Assembly: GCF_025024155.1 (NCBI RefSeq)
Contig: NW_026251727.1
Span: forward strand, 372,001 to 436,000
Reading direction: 5' to 3'
DNA length: 64,000 nucleotides
From: Gamsiella multidivaricata
Lineage: Eukaryota > Mortierellomycota > Mortierellomycetes > Mortierellales > Mortierellaceae
The position numbers and the translations under genes are program-made. Every line of letters begins with the position of its first letter. Within the stretch, counting starts at the first letter, position 1. Shown one piece after another: positions 24,438 to 33,993 of this stretch. The notes beneath the pieces are model-generated. The model did not search any database. It saw nothing but the letters and a program-made list of their open reading frames with translations, and was not told the origin of the DNA.

Positions 24438-24588
24438 GATGGTGTTCGCGAGTCGCTTCCCGCCAGAAACGATGATGATCAGCCGCGTTGTTTTTTTCAC
24501 GGAGAGGAAACAGTAAAAAATGTAGGTCTTTTTTTTTTTCGTCTACATGCACGTCAAAAAAATTTTATTCCAAGACGGGGATCTGAAC

Positions 24589-25794
24589 CTAAAGGCGTGC
24601 ATAACTGCTCTGGAGCGTCGCCTGCTCTCGAATAGCATCGCGGTCCAACGCATGGCCATCGACAAACCACGCACGTACTGCCGTCTTCCATAGCTTCTCC
24701 TTGCATTGGTTGAAGAAAAACCCCATGTGGGCGACCTTTTTCATGTTCAGGTCCGCGACGGGGTCAACACCAACGCACCGCCTCAGTGTGTTGGGAATCA
24801 GATCCATGATCCGTGGAGCCGAGGTCGATGAAAAGTCGTCATCCGTAAAATAGAGTGAATATAAAGGCACTTTAAATAGATCATAGTTGGGCTTCCACTC
24901 GGGGTTGCCGCCCAGCATGTAGTTCTCGAAGGAGCCCCAATGTGCCCAGTCCTCGAGACATCCCTTGGGCAGATCCTCCATAGAGCCCCACAGTGTCTTG
25001 CCTGGGTAATATCCGTATCGGGCATTGACAATCGGTGAGGCAATGTAGAAGAACCAGTAGATGAACAATGGGCTATTCATGGTGCGCCAGTACGCGGAGG
25101 TGACGCTGACGAAAAGAACCCGCTCCAGGTTGCGAGTATAGTAGGCATCGATGGCGGGTAAAAGGTGCCCTCCGACAGAATGGCCCACGTACAAGGTGGG
25201 GTTGTGTGGGAAACGGGTGAGTACATAGTTGAAGACGCCCGGCAAATCCTTCATTGCCCAGTCGACGAGTGTTGCCTCGAATCCGATCAACGGGTTCTTC
25301 TTGTCCTTCTTCTTCTTTGCGCCGTCAGAATCCCGATCCGAAGACATGCTAGCGGACTTTGGTGGCAGAGGCGGCGATGAGGCACTGCTTGGAGGAAGTG
25401 CGCCATTGTCGGTTGCTGCTTTTAAGAACTGAAGTTGCTCGCTGTCAGGCATGGATCGACCCACGCCTCGGTTGTCGTATGTGACGACGATCATACCGAG
25501 TTCCTGGGAAAGATAGAGTGCGAATTTGTAATAATAATCCTGGATCGTCGCCGTGGCGGAACTGATGATAACGACCTTTGTCAGGGCATTGACCTGCGCC
25601 TTGTGGGCTGCAGTGGCAGTGAGATCGGAATTGTCATTGGAAGGTGGAGCCGCAGGGGGCGGGGAAGTGTTGATCGGTCCTGGAGGGAGGTAGAGAGTTC
25701 CACTGAGGAGGAAACCATCGAGCGCTGTGAGTACGATCGGCTGAGGTTTGGAGGTGCTCTTATTTTGGGAAGCTCCTGACTTTGAGGCAGTCAT
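24589..25794 (-). CDS. Alpha/beta-hydrolase (serine aminopeptidase-type fold)
   Basis: Single exon; the ATG at 25794 is preferred, giving 401 residues starting MTASKSG. A further in-frame stretch upstream lacks domain content. Features of the fold: VVIISSATATIQDYYYKFA, the loop VVTYDNRGVGRS, nucleophile elbow GHSVGG with Ser near residue 206, an acid candidate in YFTDDDFSS and a His in KVAHMGFFF. A Ser/Pro/Lys-rich insert (about residues 125-170) interrupts the region before the nucleophile elbow. The family resembles predicted S33-like hydrolases of unknown substrate in bacteria and fungi. The gene starts 925 bp from the divergent DNA ligase. Confidence 0.75.
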   Translation of the reverse strand: MTASKSGASQNKSTSKPQPIVLTALDGFLLSGTLYLPPGPINTSPPPAAPPSNDNSDLTATAAHKAQVNALTKVVIISSATATIQDYYYKFALYLSQELGMIVVTYDNRGVGRSMPDSEQLQFLKAATDNGALPPSSASSPPLPPKSASMSSDRDSDGAKKKKDKKNPLIGFEATLVDWAMKDLPGVFNYVLTRFPHNPTLYVGHSVGGHLLPAIDAYYTRNLERVLFVSVTSAYWRTMNSPLFIYWFFYIASPIVNARYGYYPGKTLWGSMEDLPKGCLEDWAHWGSFENYMLGGNPEWKPNYDLFKVPLYSLYFTDDDFSSTSAPRIMDLIPNTLRRCVGVDPVADLNMKKVAHMGFFFNQCKEKLWKTAVRAWFVDGHALDRDAIREQATLQSSYARL

Positions 25795-26719
25795 CGGCTT
25801 GAAGGAATGAGAAGGTGGAGGTGAGAGGTTTTCTTGGTGATGAAAAAAACTCGAGAATAGTGAAAAAGAAAAGAAAGAGAGAGAAAGAGGAAAGACGGAG
25901 CCGACCAAAGTGAACAAACACTCTCTTCTTCATTTCATGAGCCGGGTGGGTGATGTCACTTGAACTGCCCATTCTTTCGTCGGGACAAAAAGATCCCGCG
26001 TTTCAACTAAACCTCTCTTTCTTTCTTTCTTTCTTCTCTTCCCCCTTCCTCAGATACCAATTAGAAGCAATCGATGCATAACTCTGTGGTCTTCCATCTT
26101 CGCTTTATCTTTTTACCGTGGACCACTGTTGCTTCTACAGAGGCGATCAGTTGTGGTTTCTCTCACTTGAACGCAGCTCGGTTAGGGTTGTGCAGCCATC
26201 ACGTGTAAATGGGGGGGATATTCAGCGTCTTCGTCGGCCTCGTCTTCCATTGAACCGCTTCCTGGGCGCGTCCTTCCCAGACCTGGACGCGTCTCGTTTG
26301 TGTCACAATGCCGGCGACCTGCGGGGGGACGTTGACATTGCACCAGAAAACCACAAAAGGGGACATGGCTCCACTTTTTTTTTTTGTGTGGCTATGCGGC
26401 TGCTCGTCGTTTGCTCTCGTTGGGTCAATTGACGTTCCCGCGCTCTGAGACTTTTTGGGAATATAGTTAGAGAATGGTGGCAAAACTCAGGAACCTCAAA
26501 TAAACTATTTCGCGCACATAAAAAGGTGCTGTTTCCCGCCATTACTACTCAGCTCATCAATAGCTTTCGTCTGCATCTCCTTCCTCATCACCTGCTCATT
26601 CCTCGCCTCCTTTCTTTTGCACCCGTCGACTCTGCCTTGTATCAGCCTTAACTTTCACCTACAGCGCCGCAAGCAGCACCATAAAAAGTTCCCATCCCCC
26701 GTTTCTGCACACATAAACC
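25795..26719. other. Divergent promoter region between hydrolase and DNA ligase
   Basis: About 925 bases shared by two genes reading away from each other. A TATA-like CATAAAAAGG lies at 26517-26526, about 195 bases before the ligase ATG. CTTT-type tracts lie near 26012-26040. No coding content is recognisable. Confidence 0.55.
26517..26526 (+). promoter_or_regulatory. TATA-like box for the DNA ligase gene
   Basis: CATAAAAAGG about 195 bases before the ATG at 26720. Similar boxes precede other plus-strand genes of the window. Position is compatible with a 5' leader; no transcription start can be seen. Confidence 0.4.
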
Positions 26720-28159
26720 ATGGCCTACGACGCTCAACAGGTTATATTGGCTCACAGCTGGACCGAAGACTCTGGCATTGATCCTGCTGGCTACTGGATG
26801 GCCGAGAAGCTGGTAAGAGATCGCCTCCTCATTTCATTGGCTAGCCATTACAGGTGCTTTCATTGTCACCTAATGCATGTTTCATTTTAATCTATCGGTG
26901 GCGTGCAGGACGGCATCCGAGCGTACTTTGACGGCACACACTTCTACTCTCGCGCTGGAAATAAGTTCCTTGCCCCGCCATTTTTCAGCGAGAATTTGCC
27001 CAAGGACCAGCCACTCGATGGAGAGCTCTGGCTCGGACGCGGCCGCTTCCAGCAGTGCGTCTCCATTGTCAAAAACCAAAAAGTCGACCGCTCGGACGAG
27101 TGGAAAGAAATGACCTATCTAGTCTTTGATGCTCCCAAACTGAACATGGTTTACGAGAAGCGCCTAGAGTATCTCAAGTCAATTATGCCCATGTATGGCA
27201 AAGATACAATTCCTACTTCTTCCTTCTCCTCAACTTCATCCACAACAACCAAGAAAATTCCACCCTATTCTCGACTGGTCCCCGTTCAGAAATGTCTTTC
27301 CAAGACCCATTTGCTACGAGAATTGAATCATGTTCAGAGCCACGGCGGAGAGGGCATTATGCTTCGAGCACCACGATCAAGATACGAATTCAAGAGGTCA
27401 AGGACACTGCTCAAGGTCAAGACGTTTTTCGACGAAGAAGCCATCGTGCTTGCGCATGTTAAAGGGTCTGGAAAGAACTCTCATAGGATGGGCCATATCA
27501 CCGTCAAGACACCTGATGGTCGTTTGTTCTCTGTCGGTTCCGGATTTACAGACGCTCAGCGAGACCGCCCTCCTAAGGTTGGCTCCATCATCACCTACAG
27601 GTTCCAGGAGCTGAGTAACAAATTGAATCCTCGCTTCCCAACCTTTGTGGGAGAGAGAGTCGATATCAAGTGGGTGGATTACTGCAAAACCTACAAACCG
27701 CCTACGCTCAAGACCGCCACCTCCGCCAAGGTGGTCTCTCTTCTGAAGCAAAGCAGCTTGATCTTTCAGGATCCAAGCGGCGATGACCTTAAGAATCTGA
27801 CCACAACTGCATTCCTCGACGGCGAGGACGATCAAGATACCAATGTCGATACGGATAAAGAGCAGGGGGAGGAAGATCAAGTTGACTCAGATCCGGACTA
27901 TACCCCAGCTGACTCAAATCCGTCGCCTCCATCATCGGGAAATGCGTCTGCATCGAGCACGAACGCGAGTCCAACTCCCATAGTCACTCAAAAGCGGTCA
28001 TACAGCCAAGCGGATCCAACCAAGGCCGACAGCGGCGACGACGACAATAGCAAGGGCAGCACCAAGCAAGAGCCGTGTCGCTATGGAGCGAACTGCTACC
28101 GCAAGAACCCCGATCACCTCAAGAAATTTAGCCATCCTCTTAAGCGTGCTAGAGTTTGA
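26720..28159 (+). CDS. LigE-like ATP-dependent DNA ligase with C-terminal PBZ zinc finger
   Basis: Two exons, 26720-26812 and 26909-28159, phase 0; 447 residues. Nucleotidyltransferase motifs are in order: motif I AEKLDGIRAYFDG with adenylated Lys about residue 30, LDGELWLGRG (motif III), YLVFDAP, EGIMLRAP (motif IV) and LLKVK (motif V). The OB domain reads HITVKTPDGRLFSVGSGFTD then IITYRFQEL, as in the small bacterial LigE-type ligases. A long acidic Ser/Pro linker (about residues 325-415) leads to CRYGANCYRKNPDHLKKFSH, a poly(ADP-ribose)-binding (PBZ) finger near the end. The protein probably seals nicks at damage sites where PAR is made. The intron falls directly between motif I Lys-Leu and Asp-Gly. 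Confidence 0.9.
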
Positions 28160-28192
28160 ACCATCGTCACGCGCGTGCACATCTCTACTAGA

Positions 28193-28198
28193 AATAAA
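28193..28198 (+). terminator. Polyadenylation signal AATAAA of the ligase gene
   Basis: AATAAA 34 bases after the ligase stop codon, within GAAATAAAAACG. Confidence 0.55.
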
Positions 28199-28246
28199 AA
28201 CGATTTTATGCTAGACATTTTTATGATCAATAGTACCAATGGATCG

Positions 28247-28530
28247 TCGTTGCTAGGCTCGCTCTCTTGGGAGTGAACGAGTATTGCGCCTCCAAAAAAA
28301 ATGTCCAAGCTGCGAGCAGTGTGTCGGAGAAGTGGGAATCCGCAGGTTGTATTGTACGACTTGCAAGACACATATGGACCGCGATGCGATGGCACTTGCT
28401 CCATCAACGGCGACCGCTATATATCCACCCGGTAAATGGCGCCGAGAACTACCCTTGGAAGCAAGCTGCGAATTCGCAGACAGATACTACCAATAGCAGC
28501 ACCAGTACCAGCACACCACCAGCAGCATGA
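28247..28530 (+). pseudogene. Relic of a Fanzor/TnpB-like nuclease C-terminus
   Basis: Three frames read in succession as one decayed C-terminus. First frame: LGVNEYCASKK, matching the 'NEY.TSK' element that precedes the zinc ribbon in TnpB/Fanzor proteins. After a run of eight A the frame shifts to CPSCEQCVGEVGIRRLYCTT followed by CKTHMDRDAMA: a C-x2-C...C-x2-C ribbon and the 'RD.MA' segment that carries the last RuvC acidic residue. A second shift, which loses the usual 'HN' segment, gives HLLHQRRPLYIHPV and a Thr/Ser/Pro tail ending at the stop at 28530. No upstream catalytic part is present. Fanzors are eukaryotic RNA-guided nucleases carried by transposons. Here only about 280 bases survive, right behind the ligase 3' end. 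A different transposase with a similar ribbon is possible. Confidence 0.6.
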
Positions 28531-30064
28531 ATCCTATGTGTTCGGTGGATTCTTCGGTGACGTCCATTGTAGTTTTTGCTGATGGTCTGATGTCCCCTTC
28601 GCACCATCACTCCAAACTACGTTGACTCTTTTTGTCCGTCTGCTAGGTGTTGAAAGGTAACGTCTATCATTGCCTCCCCGCATAATAAAAGGTCGAGGAA
28701 GGTTTGTGGTCAGGTCCTCCCTTTGCCCTGGCTTGCACCTGCCCATGTTGAAATGCTTGGGTTTCGGCTGGATGTATTGATTTCAGGACCATTGGGGTAG
28801 GGCTTTCGCCAGCGCTGTTCATACTTCGTGACATATGTGTACCTTATGCCATACTATGCACTTATATGTTCCATCCCTTACCCGATTGCTTTGTGAGGGT
28901 AAGGTGGTGCTTGAGCACTGGCGGAATGATCCACGTATACTGTTGACCAATTGCGCATCAATACACGAGTTGGTGCCAGTTGCCTTTGCTTTCAAAGCGG
29001 TCTCGACCTGGCACCCTTTATTTTCCTTCTCCATTGGTCTGCCTTCTCTTACACCTGGCTTGCATCGGTCTATTAGCACCGATTGTATTGATTTCAGGGA
29101 CGTTTGAGATGCGAGTTAGTCTCGCGATCGTATTGTGTGTGGCACATACTCAGCTGTGTGTCCCGATATGATCCCATCCTATGCGTGTTAGCACTGAAAG
29201 AGCATAGCGATGGATAGCGACTGGCCAATGGAAGTGGCACACCTTCACCATTCGGACTTCCGGTTCACAGCTGGTTGTCCGATTGTTGCTATTATACCAT
29301 GTGGTGTGGCATGTAGTCCTTTCTTATTATCATATGGAATGGTGCCGCTACTAATCGCTCGCTTTTGCCTGCTTCCCGACTAGTTCCTTAGTGAAACCGG
29401 TTGGCACAATCCTCAAGAATGAGTTACAAACCGAGCCTTCAAGGACGCGGTAGAGCAACGAAGCGAGTACAGGTGGTGGATCATAAAAGCATCCAGGAGT
29501 TGCGATATTGACAACGCCTGCGGTCATAATAAATACGCTTTTGAATTTATTTCTGGGCGCTACTGATTCCATGCAATGCACATAACATGTGTAATATCGT
29601 TTTAGGAATGAAGAGGGGCGCGCGCCTTGCTTGCACTCACCTATATCATGACCAGGGACTGTTGATGAAGTGGCCGTTTTAACATAACCTTGTATTAGAC
29701 TTGCTACAAAAAAGACTAGGTTGAGAAGCCATGTGTCAATTAACCCGCTTCCTCTTAGACGAACTTTAGGGCGTCATCAGGGTCTTGGGATTGGGTGTAT
29801 GAGGTGGGGCAGGAGGCTGAATATCAAACAAACGATCTATGAAACCTTGGCTGTTGGGCTGCGCGGCGGCCTCCATGAGCTCAACAACTTGGGCCAAGTG
29901 AATCTCAAAAAGGAGTGCACTATATTGACCTATGTAATGTGGTGTAGACGGGAACCGCCTTATGAGGTACCGTCTGCCCTAGAGATAAATAACCCTATCT
30001 TGTCTTGTTGACCTTCTTGTACGTAAGTGAATATAGGGGTAAAATACCGCAAGGAACAGCTCCT
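28531..30064. other. Intergenic, possible diverged repeat copies
   Basis: About 1.5 kb without a supported gene. Two segments end similarly: GGCTTGCA then, some 50 bases on, TATTGATTTCAGG, at about 28732-28795 and 29053-29100. They may be remnants of a repeated sequence or of the transposon that carried the Fanzor-like relic. No terminal inverted repeats were found by eye. Confidence 0.4.
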
Positions 30065-31090
30065 TCACCAGTAATAAAATCGCGAGAATGCGTTGGTTCT
30101 CCGAAGTGGATGGAATTGTAGGGAGAAACGGCCTTGAATCTGATCCAGGGAGACAAAATCGACTCGCAGACTTGACTGCAGCATGCCAACCATCTCAATC
30201 TTGGTGGACAATTGGTCGAGCTTCAATGAAGCCTGGAAGATGTGATTCATCATGTCCTTTAAGAGCTTGGCCAACTTGCGGGTATCCATTAAGGTCTTGG
30301 TGCCAGTTGCACCCTCTCTCTCCCTATTACCCTCAATCACCCCAAATTCCAGCTTGGATTTCCGTGAGATAAAGATTCCATCGATTCGTCGTCCGAGAGC
30401 CTTCTTGCTTTCCAGGTCACGATCCTCGTTTTTGCGCACCGAAGACGACTGAGAGCACCTCTCGCCTCTGAGGATCTTGATGTCTGGGACATTCTTCAGG
30501 AGCCCATCCACCAAAGCGTTCCAAACTCTCAACGCGTAAAATGCCTCCGATTGCTCCTGTTGGAGATCCTCGGTATGGTCCCGGTATAGCGTCCAAATAG
30601 TGAGAATGGTTGAGTAGAGCCGGAACTGGAACTTCTTTAGCGCATCTGGGGCTGGTACATCAGGGTCGTTGCTGTGGTCTATTGAGAAGTGTGCCCAACC
30701 ATGACTCAGGGCTTCCTCGAGAGCATCTGGCTGAAGCGCATACTTGGCAATCTCTTTCTTCATCCACAATGGCAATGTGGGTCGCTCCATACGATGAAGA
30801 CTCTTGGCCAACTCCTGGTCGTCGCTATGATCCAATGCCCTTAGCGATGAGCCATTGCCAGTATCCAGGACAAAGGAATGCAGACTGGACCCGATGTTAA
30901 GGGTGAGCGTGTGGAGGTACATGGCCTTGTCCACATTCGCTCCTGTAGCCAAGATCCATGGCTTGCCCCTGCAAAGCCTTGAAGTTCCGGTCGAACTCTT
31001 ACTGTATCCTCTTTAATGCACCCGATGTCAGTTTGGTCGGGATTGGCACAGTGTCCTGGGCTGAGGATGATAGCTCGAATGAGGGTGAAA
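30065..31090 (-). pseudogene. Decayed PD-(D/E)XK-like (Crinkler-type effector family) protein
   Basis: A long minus-strand frame, open from 30952 to the stop at 30065, contains YLHTLTLNIGSSLHSFVLDT and a C-terminal block SSSVRKNEDRDLESKKALGR-R-IDGIF ... KLEFGVIEG followed by Lys-rich helices (TKTLMDTRKLAKLLKDMM). A Gly-Arg-x-Asp-Gly then Glu-Phe-Gly-x-x-Glu arrangement fits the D...ExE core of a PD-(D/E)XK nuclease fold. The same block order appears in the broken gene at 41986-44028. Upstream of 30952 the protein appears to continue in another frame (IGCIKEDTVRVRPELQGF, about 30990-31045), with a stop above it, and the only ATG in the main frame is internal (30922). A frameshift is the simplest explanation. 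Similar domains are described in Crinkler-RHS-type effectors; function here is unknown. Confidence 0.5.
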
Positions 31091-31425
31091 TCGCGGCTTC
31101 AGCAGTGGTCGAGGTCGCGCAAGATATCGATTCGATCTCGTATGGTGCTGCCGTGGTTAGTCCGGCTAGACATCTAGCCGCGACATGAGATTTTTGGCTA
31201 GAAACGCCTATTCATTTTCAAGTACAACCGCTGAATCGAAGTTTGGATCATTAAAGTGCGTGTTGCCCTTCCTTCTACAAACTAATGTTCGCCATTTGTC
31301 AATATGACCTCTAGTTCAAAGGCCTTTGAACTTCAACGTTCTCTACGTATAGTCGCGACTAGATGTCCCGCACTATATGACACAAATAAACCAAAACGTA
31401 CTTCGCCATTCCTCCAATGCCATGC

Positions 31426-31824
31426 TCACTTCATCGTTAGCGCCTTGCAACTTCCCGTAGCGCATTCTAAGACCTTGAGCTCATGTTGGTCGAATAGCCT
31501 GTCCTTGTACACCTCCTTAATAAGCTCATGGGTCATCGTCTCTGCGTGCTTCACTACATCCTTGAAGCATCGGTTGTCGTGCGCCTGGAAGTACTGCATC
31601 CACTGAGTCTACCCCAAGATCAACTTGTCTGAGAACTCAGGCTTCAGTCCGCGATACTCAATGTATGCCCTAGGATCGAAGATCAACTGATCGTGTTGTT
31701 GTGTAGTAAAGTATGCGGCTCCCACATGACCTTGTATGTGCCTCTTCCAATCTTTAGCCATACTGTTGGAGCCGCTGTTACCACCACTACTGCCACCACC
31801 ACCGCTGCTTCTGCTGCTACTGCT

Positions 31825-31856
<32 letters not shown>

Positions 31857-31860
31857 CCAT
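31426..31860 (-). pseudogene. Poly-Asn/Ser/Gly protein interrupted by an in-frame TAG
   Basis: From an ATG at 31860 the frame encodes a run of Asn, then Ser and Gly, then a non-repetitive part (MAKDWKRHIQGHVGAAYFTT, IFDPRAYIEYRGLKPEFSDK) and meets TAG at 31609-31611. The same frame continues beyond for 60 codons of normal-looking protein (MQYFQAHDNRCFKDVVKHAE, HELIKEVYKDRLFDQHELK) to a TGA at 31426. No intron with usable length can remove the TAG. A Trp-to-stop change or a read-through codon would explain this. The frame is also open upstream to 32037 but with no recognisable content. I do not recognise the family. Confidence 0.45.
31825..31857. repeat. GTT trinucleotide repeat (poly-Asn coding)
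   Basis: About eleven consecutive GTT units on the plus strand, read as Asn codons on the minus strand in the interrupted frame at 31426-31860. Next to it lie GCT-, GCC- and ACC-type triplets that read as Ser and Gly. Confidence 0.85.
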
Positions 31861-32051
31861 AACTATGCCTGTGTGTTTGTTGTCATTTATAGAGGTGGTG
31901 TTATCAGTGAGGAGGAAGAGGGTGAAGAGGTAAGAGCTTGGAAAAGAGCGCTGCACAGAGAAAAAGCGCATGAATGCTGCTTTGCGCTGAACTTTGCTGC
32001 TCTGATTCAGACAAAGCGCGCAAGACGGTTCAAGCAACCAAAATCAGCAAC

Positions 32052-32320
32052 CATGGCATCGACATCAGTTAGCACTGCACGCCGGACAAGCACTACATCA
32101 GCCTTATTGTATTATATCCCGCCGAGTCACCAAGTATTTCAAAAGCGAGCCCCTCACGATGAAACATGGTGAGGACATCATGGAGATTACGCTTACTATC
32201 GGCGACAAGGACATTCGCAAACTCTTCGCAGAGGAATATGTCACGGTGTTGGAGCAGGTCAAGCGACTCGGAGACGAGATTGCCGCAGGACTTGAGCGTG
32301 TGAAACGAGCCAGGATGTGA
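32052..32320 (+). other. Unassigned coding-like fragment
   Basis: A plus-strand stretch that ends in a TGA at 32318-32320 reads DIMEITLTIGDKDIRKLFAE and VLEQVKRLGDEIAAGLERVK in its last frame, an amphipathic helical C-terminus. Upstream (about 32060-32150) a plausible protein continues in another frame. It may be the last piece of a broken gene. I do not recognise the family. Confidence 0.25.
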
Positions 32321-33215
32321 GCATTAGTCTCTACTTAACCGCTTGACCATCACGCACACATCCTATTAAATAGTCTTCAGACTATTATGATCTAAACATG
32401 TAGCCCATATACTTGCATATAACAAACAACATGCCCTCGGGATGACGGATTCATGTGATTACGTGAATCATGAATACTGACTATGAGGATGGGCAGCTTG
32501 GCAAGTACGCGATAAAATATCTGTAGCCATGGACCCCTACAATGCCTACACTGGCGGACGCACTTTTGGCCTGTGTTTCCCAGCGGCACGACTTAATCTT
32601 GTGCGCGTGCAGAGAATTCTCTAATGGACTACCTTTTAATTCAGAGTGGTGCACATCATCTCAACATCCAGCTTAAGGCTGCATGGCGCGCACATTGTCA
32701 GGAGAAGCCAACGAGGACATTAATGTCAGTTTTCTTCGAGAAAAATAATACTGTGGCCAAATGGGAACGTCCTCGCGTAATCACATCCTTAAAAGGTTCA
32801 TTATTGACTGCATAATTACTAGTTCTCTCTCGCACCTTTTTCTCTAGAAAGAGCTATGCTCGCGCCTTTTACGTGTGACAGAAATTGAAGACTGCTTCAT
32901 CAGACTCAAGATTGCATTCCGCGCACATTATTAGCTAAAGGGGCCATCGCCGAGATGATGGTGCTTTATTTTGGGCGAAGTCGTTCTTTCGACCCCTTTT
33001 CTCGTCGTCCGCTCATCGTGTGTTCATATTCTTGTTATACTATGTAGAGGCCGGCGGGGAAGCCGTGTTGAAAATAGAAAAAATGACTCGAGAGGAGTGG
33101 ATAAGAACGGAATTGCAGAGGTTGTTAGTAGTAGCTAATGGGAGCAGCAATGACGGTCTAGTTTTCAGAAAAAAAAAAAAAAAAAAAAAAAAAAACCTCA
33201 TTTTTACAAAAGATA
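32321..33215. other. Intergenic before tRNA-Tyr
   Basis: About 900 bases of mixed composition with no supported gene. It ends in an A-run of roughly 27 bases (about 33169-33195) just downstream of the tRNA-Tyr gene (which reads leftward), so the run may be a relic of a retroposed 3' end or of polymerase III termination. Confidence 0.45.
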
Positions 33216-33298
33216 TCCGAAAACCCGGATTTGAACCAGGGACCTAGAGATGACAGACAAACTACAGTCTCCCGCTCTACCAACTGAGCTATTTTCGG
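33216..33298 (-). tRNA. tRNA-Tyr (GTA), with a short intron
   Basis: Minus strand. Acceptor CCGAAAA pairs with TTTTCGG, discriminator A. D arm GCTC...GAGC with AGTTGGTA loop. Anticodon stem GGAGA pairs with TCTCT (one G-T pair); loop CTGTAGA after removal of a 10-base intron (TTTGTCTGTC) that sits one base 3' of the anticodon, the canonical eukaryotic position. T arm CCTGG-TTCAAAT-CCGGG. Tyr tRNAs of fungi generally carry such an intron. CCA is not encoded. Confidence 0.93.
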
Positions 33299-33993
33299 AT
33301 CTCGATGATTTCGTATTACAATAATTCTTATTATATTATTATATATAACGATCCATAGTCTCCTGCATCACGTGATTCACGTGACCAGATCGCTCGGTGC
33401 TTTTTTTTTTTCATGGGTTTGGGGCCCCAAAAAGTATATCTGATCTAGAAACCACACTGCAACGCGACCATTGCTCGGGAAAGGGAGCGGGCATCACAGC
33501 CAAGATGAAGCGCGTACCATACAAGGGCCCACGAGGAGACTGAAGTGAGGGCAACGGATACATTTGCGACGCTGACCACTGTCCGTGTGGTGCGTTGCTC
33601 GCCGATCATACAAACGGGAGCTACCCTGGCCCCGTGCTGGACCCTCATGCAGCGGATCGGACGCTGCTGGACTGATTGCAAGTGAGGAGGAAGTTGAGAG
33701 TCATTGAGGGGATGGGGGAGTATCTTTGTATCCTGGCATTTGCTTAAAGGCGATAGACGATAAGCGACAGGTACGGGCGAGATGTCTGATCGGCAGGTAC
33801 AATGCACAGAAAACTCAAAATTGAATTTGTCCTGGCCTCGGCTGGAGTTCTCCCGACCGAGAGTATCCCCATTCGTTCGTGCCTCCTTCTCCATTCCTCA
33901 TCTTCCCCACCTGCCATTCATTCACTTTCCTCATCCGACTACGCTCACTCCTCTCTCGCTTTTTGTTGCCATCCTTAACTCCGTAAAGATATA

